A DNA stretch of 64,000 nt, from NCBI RefSeq assembly GCF_036884655.1, contig NC_088335.1, positions 39,402,501 through 39,466,500 on the forward strand. Direction: 5' to 3'. Under the pieces are notes generated by a model. The model was not told where the DNA came from. It worked only from the letters and a program-made list of their open reading frames with translations, and ran no database searches. This DNA is from Musa acuminata AAA Group. Taxonomy: Eukaryota; Streptophyta; Magnoliopsida; Zingiberales; Musaceae. The first letter of the stretch is position 1. Each line of letters starts with the position of its first letter. A program made the position numbers and the translations under genes. Positions 43,801-53,900 of this stretch are shown in pieces.

Positions 43801-46105
43801 TGATACACAAAAAGGGAAAAAAATTATTCCGCTATAATAGTTTTTCCCAACACATGCTTAGAAGTTACCTTTCTAATAGTAATTTTTCATATCAAGAAGA
43901 ACCAATTGTACTGCCTGAATAAATAGAACTAAATTATGATTGGGATGACAATATTCCTTGACTTTAGCATAGTAGCCATGAAAATGTAGTTAAAATCCTA
44001 TGCCCTATCTAAAATCAGAAAAGAAAAACCACCATCACAAATGAATGTCTGCATTTGATGTGGAAGATGGGAAAAGCAAGCAACGAGCTAAAATTAACCT
44101 ATAAAGGGAAAAGGTGTTTGGATGATTCTGCTATAATTAATAGACCATAAAAAAAAATAACTGAAGCCAACAATATGCATAGAGATTTTGTGGTGTATAA
44201 TTGCAAGTTCTAATTTCAAAAAATTAACCAAGATGTGAACCTGAATGCAGATCATTTCGGCATATATTGAATTACCAGCAACATCTCACAGTCAATAAAG
44301 CAGGACAGATTTTTTGATGCAGGGACTGAGTCATCAGTCACAATATACTACATGAAAGTGATGATGCAAATAAGTTGTTCCATTATGAAAAATGGCAGGT
44401 ATTGATGAACATCTATTTATTAACATCAAAGATCCAGTTTATGCAAGCATGTTGCAACAGCCAAAGTGCTGAACCATCTTGAAATGTATCCAATAGTAAA
44501 AAAAGAAATTCAATGGTTCATGATCAACTGTAGCCTGTTTTGTGACAAGATCAGAAAAGAAAATTAGATGTTTCAATGAACAGGTGGATTCCTTATGATT
44601 TTTTCCAAAACAATGTTTGCTAAGAGTAGCCCGTTTAGCAAAACAGATCAAGCTACTTCCACAAAAACCACCATTTCTTCTTACTTATATGACCAACCTA
44701 ACATTGAGAGTTTTAAAATAGAACCTAAGGTTTGAAGTTGCCAAAGAATGGTTTTCACTAAATTTTCAACACCTCTCATGTTCAGTTCCGTCCTCTTTTT
44801 TTATGGCATGATTCGTTAAACATGTCAATTCATGTTTCAGACTGAACCTTACAAACAACAAGAATAGACCAAGACGTTGGTGTCTTTCAGCACAAGTTCA
44901 AATATAGTATTACCAAGTTTGCATGATATGCACATGGCATAAATGCCCTTCAAATATAATATTTCCAAGTTTTCATGATGACTAAATTAATCATATGGGT
45001 TTTACATGCAAAGTATACATGGATATGCCATAAAGCCTATTATACTGTCAAATTGAGCCATCCAAATTGATGATTTTCAACACCACTAAGATTCCAGAAA
45101 AAAAAAAACGAGTGTTTGAGCTTTAACCAGAAACTGAATCAAGTGTAACGAATCAACATTTCTCAGTCCGAATTAGAAACTCTCGTTTGCTCAAAAGTCA
45201 AAACCACTGAAATCATTAGCAGGCTCGATGAAAACCACCAAATTTCAGAAACCATAAAAAAAAGCACCAATCCCGTTAATTTCTTTACATTGAAATCTCT
45301 TTTCAGTGACCCTGTCTTGGGGAAACTGCCAATCTCAATTCAGATCAATCAAGAACTTCCAAAGCTGTGAAAACCAACAAATTTGCAAAATTGTGCAATG
45401 GAAACTCTTTCCTTGGAGTTGAAACTGAAATTATAACTGACACTAAATCCCTGCAGGAAATCATTTATTTGATCGTCTCTCCAAGTATGGTTAGCAAATC
45501 AACCAAATATTTGAAATCTTATTTATGATATCTGAGATCACGATGAAACAGTGGTTAAAAGTCATGAATATTGACTGTGTGCTTTTAGTAACACAAAGTT
45601 AACACTAAACTATCTTTAACAAGTGCCCAATGTGAAGTAGATACTTAATTCAGTTCAGCCACACAAATTCTAAGTACAACTGCACTTAATTTGGAATCCT
45701 TCTCAAACTGGTAATAAGCTAAAGAGTGGAAGTTGTTAGGCCAGAGTGAAGCAACGAACTTCCTGACTTCATCTTCCTGCAACAATTGTGGCTACCATTC
45801 AGCTATTATTGATCGTTGAGAATAGAAGAGGTTTTTGCAATGATTCCCGTCACGTAGCCCTTCCTCACCAAAACCGACGAGTAAAGAACCGGATTCAGGA
45901 GCAAACCGAGATGACCGCGGAAGAGGAACAAACAGAAGATGAAAATTACATAGTATCACCAGATGAACGGCTAGAACAGGAAAACGATCCGTTCAAGAAA
46001 GGAGAGAAGTGGTGGGGTTACTCGATAGGTGAAGCCCTTCTTCCCCCTCCGGACCTCCATGATCCATCCGTCCGGCAGCCAATCCGGCGGCTTCTCCTCC
46101 GACAT
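35011..46105 (-). CDS. Triple methyl-CpG-binding-domain (MBD) protein, MBD7-like architecture, six supported exons
   Basis: Reverse-strand exons are 46022-46105, 42731-42859, 42541-42642, 40230-40364, 40009-40116 and 35011-35157. All junctions are GT-AG and phase 0, giving 235 codons from the ATG at 46103-46105. There are three MBD repeats: [20 protein letters not shown] + [31 protein letters not shown]... + [31 protein letters not shown]... + [19 protein letters not shown] proteins are nuclear chromatin readers. Arabidopsis MBD7 is a known three-MBD protein that binds methylated CpG and recruits demethylation factors, so equivalence is inference. The arginine after the β-turn that helps contact methyl-CpG is kept only in repeat 3 (VFRT); repeats 1 and 2 have Cys and Tyr. 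The 3' end is not fixed (see the candidate exons). Introns 1 and 5 carry transposons. Confidence 0.85.
36264..36297. repeat. Short (TA)n tract in MBD gene intron 5
   Basis: About 34 bp of perfect alternating 'at', with no flanking duplication seen. Confidence 0.9.
36581..37109 (-). mobile_element. TRIM (terminal-repeat retrotransposon in miniature) in MBD gene intron 5
   Basis: Two direct repeats, 36586-36743 (158 bp) and 36940-37104 (165 bp), share 'ggc(t/c)tatcaact(t/t)cgtttg', 'tcatcaaac' and 'cttgtccact'. They begin tatcatga / tgtcatga and end ttata / ttaca. The ~196-bp internal part has a reverse-strand primer site-like 'gctctattacca' (36926-36937) adjoining the right repeat and a reverse-strand polypurine tract (ttttcccc, about 36745) adjoining the left. 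Total 519 bp with no coding capacity. Flanks aaaaa / aaaat are consistent with a 5-bp duplication but are low-complexity. Confidence 0.8.
37408..38042. mobile_element. Mutator-like short element nested inside hAT-type copy 3
   Basis: Flanking 9-bp duplications are gtgcaccat (37408-37416) and gtacaccat (38034-38042). The ends aaggtttgcaatactgaat and (inverted) caaggattgaaatttcgtac are similar. Inner sequence includes 'taccgagcggtac' / 'ggtacagtaccgtaccgag'-type words near each end. The middle holds a purine-rich stretch (37570-37740), a (TA)n tract (37743-37858) and two copies of 'catggggagaagagaggcga' (near 37859 and 37917). No transposase is present. Confidence 0.7.
37743..37858. repeat. (TA)n tract inside the nested Mutator-like element
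   Basis: About 115 bp of 'ta' with a few 'gtg' interruptions at its left end. Confidence 0.92.
38749..40008. other. MBD gene intron 5, element-free part
   Basis: AT-rich intron sequence ending (on the reverse strand) at the donor of exon 5. No recognised element or conserved frame. 38989-39171 and 39672-39881 are chance open frames. Confidence 0.4.
40365..42540. other. MBD gene intron 3
   Basis: 2.2 kb between exons 4 and 3 on the reverse strand. 41040-41300 is less AT-rich than the rest but shows no recognised domain. No TE boundaries were found. Confidence 0.4.
43158..43857 (+). mobile_element. Solo LTR of the element B family in MBD gene intron 1
   Basis: 690 bp from TGTTGGGTCC (43163) to TTTCCCAACA (43852), flanked by perfect 5-bp duplications 'catgc' (43158-43162, 43853-43857). 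Long collinear similarity to both LTRs of element B, including 'gtggactacggtcccg' and 'ctttgtgattgatttattg'. No internal region is present, so it arose by LTR-LTR recombination. It is the best-preserved copy of this LTR in the window. Confidence 0.95.
43858..46021. other. MBD gene intron 1, element-free part
   Basis: AT-rich sequence between the solo LTR and exon 1. The forward open frame 45788-46198 runs antisense through exon 1 and is not supported as a gene. Confidence 0.4.
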
Positions 46106-46790
46106 TCCCTGAATGTATGTCTTCCGCTTCTATGCCGCGATGATCACCCACCGGCGATTCTCGGGTCGGCAGCAGCGGCAGGCACTCACTCTTGCTGACG
46201 CTCTCTCCTCGGGAGTCACCTAAGGGACAAACGACGATTGTGGAGGTACCCGCCTCGAGATGCGGGAAGAACGCATCATCAGGATGGCGATGGGATTGGG
46301 GATTTTTTTTTTTTGACACTTCTACAGTTTTGATTGAAGGCAATTTATCGAATAAAAACCATAATGATCATTTTTAGGAAGTTTAAATTGGCAATCCCAT
46401 TATAATTCTACTTCTAAAATTTTTATTATTTTTTAAATATTCCTCTATAAATATTTTTAATTTATCATTTAATAAATATTAAAGAGAAGAAGGTAAAAAA
46501 TATTTTTTTGTATTTATTAAATTGATTTAATATTTTTAGGACTTAAGAGATATAGTATTGTAAACCTAAAAGATGATATTTTAAGTGTTTATGTAATAGA
46601 TTGAAAGACATAATAATATGAGCTGTCATATTCCAAACCAATGAAGGGATTGTGAGAAATAAAGAATATAATTAGTAATTAAGAGATTATAGTTAGTAAA
46701 ATTATATTTTATTATTTTTAAAATAATTATAACATGTATTCAATAATAAAAAAAGAGATGTCAATTAATAAAACATTAACCACACTTATG
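46106..46790 (-). promoter_or_regulatory. MBD gene 5' leader and promoter region
   Basis: Immediately upstream (reverse strand) of the start codon is a GC-richer leader (46106-46290), then a T run (46304-46315) and AT-rich DNA. No TATA box is called with confidence. LTR-derived sequence begins near 46790, so the promoter has at most about 700 bp before repeats. Confidence 0.4.
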
Positions 46791-47281
46791 AATTCACAAG
46801 TATAAGAGTTTATAGAATTACAACTCCAACTATTTACCATAAGTTCATATAATTATAGGCTAAACTTAACATTCCAAAATTTCAAATATGATAGGTCTTT
46901 TAAAATTTTTACACAATATATCAATTCAAATGAGTTGACAACATTATTACATACAAAATATATGCTTATACAACAATCACAATATATCAACCAAGAAAGA
47001 CTTATCCAAAATCTGAATAGCTTTCTATTACCTCAACTCAATTCAAACATCTTAGTATGTGATAAGTTAACCTAAAAAATTTATATATAGCAACGGAATG
47101 AACTACAAAGTTGAGCAAGTAATAAATATATCCAGGACAATAGGAGAAGTTTCAAGTAAGCTTGGTATCAAAATGCAAAGCAAGTATATAAGTATATAAG
47201 AGTTCATAGATATCATATCATTATATGCAGAATCGTAACTGTCATTTCATTCAAAATATATTTGGATTATAACAAATGGAG

Positions 47282-47545
47282 TTAAGAGTAATTGAAGCAT
47301 ATTAATGACATAGAAGCATTTCGGGGCATATCAATACCATATGAAATATTTTGAAATATATCAATGACATATGAAATGTTTCGGAGCATATCAATGGTGT
47401 ATAAAATGTTTTGGAGCATATCGTTGACGTATGAAATATTTCCAAACATATCAATGGCATATAAAATGTTTCGGAGCATATCAATGACATATAAAATATT
47501 TTGGAGCATATTAATTATATATAAAATGTTTTGGAGCATATGAAA
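47282..47545 (-). repeat. 30-bp minisatellite inside the inverted family D LTR
   Basis: About eight to nine units of 'gaaat(a/g)ttt(t/c)ggagcatatc' plus 'aatgacatat'. This is the reverse complement of the array at 49262-49760, with fewer units. The unit is ten codons long, so frames stay open. Confidence 0.85.
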
Positions 47546-47736
47546 GAATAAATATGAAACAAAAGCTCAAATGTCTTTGACGTTACATTCATTTCATTCT
47601 TATCCAAAACACACATAAAAACACATAACCAAAACTTTGGATATCATATCAAACACATAGAAGATGAAGTGGGATCATAGACAAAATATGGTTAATTTAT
47701 TTCTGGATGACCACTAGATAGAAGTTTTTCATGTTT

Positions 47737-50460
47737 GGGAGTGTAACATCTCTCATTTTTAAAATGTAAGGGTCTATTTGTAATGTAGGGACTTAAATAT
47801 AAATATTAAAAATATGATATAATTTGTGAAAGATTCATATTAGGTTTTTTTTTAAAATAATGGGCATGTGTCACTAGCTAACCTAAGGTTGGTGCCACCT
47901 AAGTTTATTCTATAGATGACATATAAGCCTCTTTCCTTGCCACCTTGTAATTCTTATATTAGTCAAATCTAATCTATTAGAGGAGAAACTAAAGGAGAAA
48001 AACCTGCTGCATCCAACATATGATTGAGAAGAGAAGGGAAGAGGAATTGAAGTAGGAAGAAAGCTTTGCTTTGGCTTGATGCAAAGCAAGTGTTCTAACC
48101 CCTTCCTATAGAAATATTGATATTTGATTTCATCTTAATTCTGAAAACTTTAGAAGATTTTGGCTTCATACATCATATTTCTATTGTTTAGGAATAAAAC
48201 TATAAATCTGAAATTTTTTTGAGATTTGACCTTTCTGTATTATTCTAGCTGTAACTTTATGCATCGATTTTGGATTTAGGAGAAATAAATTCATCCAAAA
48301 ATGACTCAAAGCTTTTTCTTTTGACACCAGAATGGTAAATTTGGAGTCTACTTACCTATCCAAACTATTATTTCAACTGACCCTATGAAATCTGTAAAAC
48401 AGAGATTATCGGTTTTGACATTTCAGTACTCTCTTGCATATAATTCTCTATTGAAAACTCTGATTTATACAAAACATGATTTATCAGAGGCTAGACTCAT
48501 AAACCTTTCTGTGCATATCTGATTTGAAAGATTTACAAAATAGAGATAATGTTCTCTGACCTTTAGTTACTAAATTATTTATAACTCCTTGTTGGAAACT
48601 CCTATTCATACAAAACATGATTTATCTAAAACTAGATTGATATATCTTTCAAATGACCTATATTTTATATAAATTAGAGTATAATTGGTTATCCAATAAT
48701 TTATGAAATATGCCTCTCAAATTCTGTCAGAATCGAGCTTTGATTGATTTCGCTTATTCTTGTTTTATCTCTTTAGAAATTGATTTCAACTAAAATCCTT
48801 ACTTCAGTTGAGCTTTACATTATTGCTTTAAAATCCTGTATACTTTTGTCCTTCAGTTATTTGCATACCCGAATCTATTATGTAAAGTTCATGTTTATAT
48901 CGCAATGTTTCGTATAGGCACATGCATTCTGTTGTTCCGTATACATTTCCGATATGTCCCAATTTATTGTTCACAATACCCTTTATACTATGGTGTTTGT
49001 GGGATAATATGAAACTTTACTAGAAATGATAAATGGATTATTTGGACCTTTGCCAGAAATGGTAAAGGATATGTGCCTAGAGCTTGCGATGCTCTAGATT
49101 ACGTTTGATGGTCATTCAGAAATAGATGGACCATATTATGTTATGATCTTACTTCACCATCTATGTATTTGATATAATATCCAAAGCTTTGGTTATGTGC
49201 TTTGGATAAGAATAAAATGTATCTAACGTCAAATGCGACGTTTAAGCTTCTATTTTGTATTTGTTCTTTGATATGCTCTGAAATGCTTCCTATATTATTG
49301 ATATACTCTAAAATGTTTCATTTGTTATTGATATACTCCGAAACATTTCATACGCTATTGATTTGCTTCGAAATATTTCATATGCCATTGATATATTTTG
49401 AAACATTTCATACGCTATTGATATGCTACGAAATATCTCATATGTTATTGTTATGCTCCGAAATGTTTCGTCTACCATTGATATGCTCTAAAATGCTTCA
49501 TATGCCATTGATATATTCCGAAGCATTTCATACGCCATTGATATGTTTTGAAATATTTCATCCACTATTGATATACTTTGAAATATTTCATCCACCATTG
49601 ATATGCTCTGAAATGTTTCATATGCTATTGATATACTACGAAATGTTTCATATGCCATTGATATTTTCTGAAATATTTTATCCGCCATTGATATACTTTA
49701 AAATATTTCATAGGCTATTAATATGCCCCGAAATACTCCTTACATCAATGATTTGCTCCAACTAATTTTTACTCAATTATTATGAACAAAATATGCTTAA
49801 AGTGAGATGACATTGTAATTCTACATTCGTTAAGTGGCTATCTATAAACTCTTGTATCCCTACCTTGTATTTAGTAACTTATTTATTTGAAAATATCATC
49901 TTTCACCATGAATTTGTTAGTTGCTTGCTGAGCTTTATATGCTCACCCTGTTGCTATATAAATTTTTTAAGATAGCTTGTTGCTCGCTAGAATGTTTAAA
50001 TTGGGCTGAGGTAGTGAAAAGCTAGAAGACTTTGGGCAAAGCTTTAGTGAATGATATATTTTTATTGTATAAGTATACTTAGTGTCTAATGGAATATTGA
50101 TGGTAAATATGAACTTACGAGTTTTGTAAAAGTTAAAATAACCTCTCATGTTTAGAACTTTGGATTGTTAAGTTAATTTATGCAATAATATGAAACATAT
50201 AGTAAATATTAGTTTTGTAATTATGTAGAATCCCACACTTATAGATTTATGGGGTGGCTATTGTCTTAGTGAGTTAGTTTCAGATTTTATGATTCATCGA
50301 GTGATGTGGTATATGATTTTAAACTACATAGATTTTATGAATTATAGAATTATGGATATGAATAACTTAAATGTTTTCTCAGTATCTTCAAATGTGTGTT
50401 TGGATCCTGGAATGTATTGTTCAATTATAATATTACCAATTTGGGGGCCGTGATAGGGAG
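47737..50460 (+). mobile_element. Solo LTR of family D (2.7 kb), forward orientation
   Basis: 47742-50455 starts TGTAACATCTCTCATTTTT and ends GGGGGCCGTGATA, flanked by perfect 5-bp duplications 'gggag' (47737-47741, 50456-50460). The length and TGTAACATC start resemble long LTRs of plant chromovirus-type Ty3/gypsy elements; this assignment is inference as no internal region is present. It sits inside an inverted copy of its own family. Confidence 0.85.
49262..49760 (+). repeat. 30-bp minisatellite inside the forward family D LTR (~17 units)
   Basis: Tandem units 'cgaaatatttcatatgccat' plus 'tgatatgctc', variably mutated. They keep a frame open (49202-49765) with repeating PLIYFEIFHM-like decapeptides. 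The array is probably non-coding, since LTRs normally lack proteins and the inverted copy has a different unit number. Confidence 0.9.
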
Positions 50461-50601
50461 CTCCATCCACCCATATATGGGTGAAGTCAAAAGGGCCCCA
50501 ACAGAGCATAACTTTCTTTTTAATTTCTAGTAAAGGTTCACATTATCCCACAAATACCAAAGTACAAAAGGACATTATGAATAATAAAATTGGCGCATAT
50601 C

Positions 50602-52165
50602 GGAAGTGTAGGAAAATCTAGGGGCGACATCTTATGCGCAACGGAAAAACAAAATACAAAAATCCTAGATTTCCTAAAAAGGTATTTATCATCGTACGAA
50701 GATTGGTACGTAAAAACTCACAAAACTTAAAACTACGAGATCGTATATCTCTAAAATCCTACAAATCTATGAGAGAGAATGAAGGAGGTCAAATATCCTC
50801 TCTAATGGTGCTCCATACGGTAGGGGCTACGAAGATGCTTCTTAAATCGCTATCCAAATATCCATATCTGTTGGCTGAGGAAGAGAAGGGGAAAGGAGAA
50901 TAGAAGGTGGCAGCCAATAAGGACTAGCCTATAGACCTTTGGTTCCCTCATATTTATAGAAGTCCCTTGTCAACTTAACCATAATGGATTCTACCCTATT
51001 GGGTACTATATCATTATCCAACTACATAAGCATATTAGATTAGTGGATCTATATCTAATAATCTCTTATTGGATCTCATATATAGGATCTAATAATTCAT
51101 GGGCTTATTGGATTTCCAATAAGATAGGGCCTCCGGTAGATATTTCACATTCGAACCTCTATTCGTCGCAACACCTACCATATGTGTGTGACCTTCTAGG
51201 CCTAATATCGAGTTAGTCATGAGTCATATACTTGTCAAAACTCCTTTTGGCTCAGTGAATTATTATTTTCATAATAACTCACTTGACTCATTGACTACGG
51301 ACATACTAGACCACTATGTCATAGTTCCCAAACGATATAAGAGAATCCAATTTATTGGACATGTCCATCATCTATCTAATATCCTGGAGACTGTATACCA
51401 GGTATGGTGCTATCAAGCCCATACAGTTTTTACTCGAGTCTCGCTCTAATGATATTCTCCAGGAGTACTCTTTTTCTCTTAATCTAAATAACTCTAGCCA
51501 AGGATTTGTTTAAACAAGAATACATGAGATATTTCTCTCATGATACAAAGAACGGATGATCCTCTATTGACATTCAATAGCTCTTGTAAGGTTGATTGTC
51601 ACTCCTGATGACTGGTTGTGTTAGATCTAAAACTTGCAAATCTATAAGTCCAATATCAAAGAATGAAATACTCATATAGGTCATCTTTAGTATCTCAAGT
51701 CTAAGGATTAGATACACCACTAAGATGATGAAATTACTATTTGACAATGAGGCATCATCAACCATCCAACATTCTGTAAGCGAATTAATTAGTTAATTCA
51801 TTCTCCAATGAGCACCTACATTGTATTCCTAGTGTCCCCACATGAGTAGCTATGAGATCAGTCGCCTTCATCATATAGATGGGTATACAGTATATTAGTC
51901 TGCCTAGTTATCTCGATGTCCCTTTAGAGTAATATATGCCCGGGATTATTTATGGTCTATGTTTAAAGGTGAATCAGTCTTATTATCATAATCTCATCGT
52001 AATATGATTCCCATTACATAAATCCACGAACATCATAATATACGCAGTATATAAGATAAAGTGATAAAATATCAAATAATATAATAAGCAAAAAGAATGT
52101 GTATCATGTCACATATGTTATCACTCATGTGATTGGCTTATAGGGTACCTATGACTATCAAGAAG
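50602..52165 (+). mobile_element. Solo LTR (family F) nested in the inverted family D LTR
   Basis: 50607-52160 begins TGTAGGAAAATCTAGGGGCG and ends CTATGACTATCA. The flanks ggaag / agaag fit a 5-bp duplication with one change, and family D similarity resumes after it. A partial copy of the same LTR forms window positions 1-240. No internal region is present. The short open frames inside are not supported. The orientation is assumed from TG...CA ends and could be the reverse. Confidence 0.7.
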
Positions 52166-53110
52166 CACATGCAAAATAATGAAATATATATATGCATTTA
52201 TGAGTCAATACAATGCAAACATAATCTTTCACAAATGTATTCAAATTTGAAAAAAAATTAGAGCAAGAGCATACAGCAATCATATATATCTCAATTGAAG
52301 AAAAATGCTAAATGAATTCAATGTCTAAAGAGATAAAACTAGTATAGGCATATTTGACGAAAGTTCTATTCAAGTAGATTCTATGAGGAACATTGTATAA
52401 ATAATTCAAACTATTAATCGAACTCTAATTTACTCAAGAAAGTTATCATTGGAAAGATATTTCAATTTACTTTCAGATAAAATAAGTTTTATATGAATTG
52501 AACTTTCCAATAGAGAGTTATAAATAGTTCGGTAACCAAAGGTCAGAGGACAAAATCTCTATTTTTGCAAACTCTATAGGATCGAATTCGATAGATGATT
52601 AGGTAAGTTATTAAGCTCTAACTCTTTCAATTAAGTACTAAAAGATAGATCTATGAGTCTAGTTTTCAATAAAGTATGTTTTGTATAAATTAGAGTTTCC
52701 AATAGGGAGTTATAAGTAGTTTAGTATCAAAAGATCAGAAACTTCAATCCCTTGTTTTACTAAATTTATAGGGTTGATTCATTTAGATGTTTGGGTTAGC
52801 AAATTGACTCCAAATCCTTCAAATAAGCTATTAAAAGAAACTTTTATAAGTCTATATTCAGATTAAATAAGTTTTATCTCAATTAAAAATCAGTGCATAG
52901 ATTTATAGCTAAAACAAGATAGAAGAGTCAGAATCTTGATATTTGCAAGGCTAGAACTATTTAAATTTTCTTATAGTCAAGGCAAAAGCAACGATAAAAT
53001 TATAGCAGAATTGGATTAGAATACTTTCCTTTCAAAGATTTTGATCCATATAAGTTTTAATCTCAAATCCTTCTTCTACTGTACCTCCTCCTCTTCTCCC
53101 AGTTTTCCTA

Positions 53111-53900
53111 TCTTCTTTCTTCCTCTACGGCTACAGCTCATGCATAACATAGAGAGGCACGGTTGCCTGCTCTCTCGTCTTCTCCTTGTGTAGTGGACAT
53201 CTTCTCCTTGCGTGGTCCCGATGGTCATCTAGATTCCATGGGGTACATGCAGTTGCCATAGAAGCCTTCCTGCGGGAGCAGCTGGCGTATGAGGTGGTGA
53301 GTGTTGCCACCCTTTCTAGTCACCCATTGCTCTCTGAACTGCATCGATTGCAGTTCTTCTTCAACGATCCTCCTCAAGAATGAAGGAACTGGGATGATTA
53401 TTGGTTCTTGGCCGCCGACCGATCTGCACTGGTTGTAGCCAACCCTTCGTTGCCATTGCTCTTTGAACTGCATCAATTGCAATTCTTCTTCAACGATCCT
53501 CCTCTAGGAACGAAGGAATTGGGATGAGCATCATTCTGCCACACTTCCTCCTCTCTTCACCCCTACGGGCTCCAATTGGCTCGGAGTCGCAGTAGTCTCC
53601 TCTACTGCAGCCTCTAACATCCCAAGGACGCTGCGACATCTCCATAATCGCTTCTCGGCCTGCAACAGCCGCAACAGCTTCCTCTACCATAGTAGCTTCC
53701 TCTGCCTCAACAACCCTCTCTACCGTAGCAGCCACAGCAATCCTCTCTACCACAGTAGCTGCAGCAGCCCTCTCTACCGCAACAGCAACGATATGCTCTT
53801 CTCCCAAGCCTCCTCCCTCCCTCCTCCATCTTATGTGAAGATCACTATTTAAAAAATAAAAAATAAAACAAAACAAAAAAAAAGAAAAAAAAAGTCTGGG
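53111..53900. other. CT-rich region upstream of element C, with a ~129-bp tandem duplication
   Basis: 'ccattgctct(c/t)tgaactgcatc' begins at 53324 and again at 53453, each followed by 'cttcttcaacgatcctcctc', so a ~75-bp segment is repeated at 129-bp spacing. 53540-53830 is rich in 'cctctaccg(c/t)agcagc' words. It may contain the eroded 5' LTR of element C, but no LTR boundary or primer site was found. Confidence 0.5.

Larger units (their letters stand above)
46790..53110 (-). mobile_element. Inverted LTR (family D, reverse orientation) split by two later LTR insertions
   Basis: Three pieces (about 46790-47741, 50461-50606, about 52161-53110) are, in order on the reverse strand, similar to the forward LTR at 47742-50455. 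For example, 47640-47700 inverted matches 49105-49185 ('ggtcattcagaaata'), 50515-50606 inverted matches 48945-49040 ('tttgtgggataat'), and 52490-52760 inverted matches 48360-48620 ('gagtttccaata', 'gagttataa'). Both outer ends are diffuse, so the original limits and any internal region are unknown. Confidence 0.75.

Noticed and set aside
45788..46198. Forward 136-codon frame over the MBD start
   Set aside because: It is antisense to exon 1 of the MBD gene, whose spliced product is well supported. No family resemblance.
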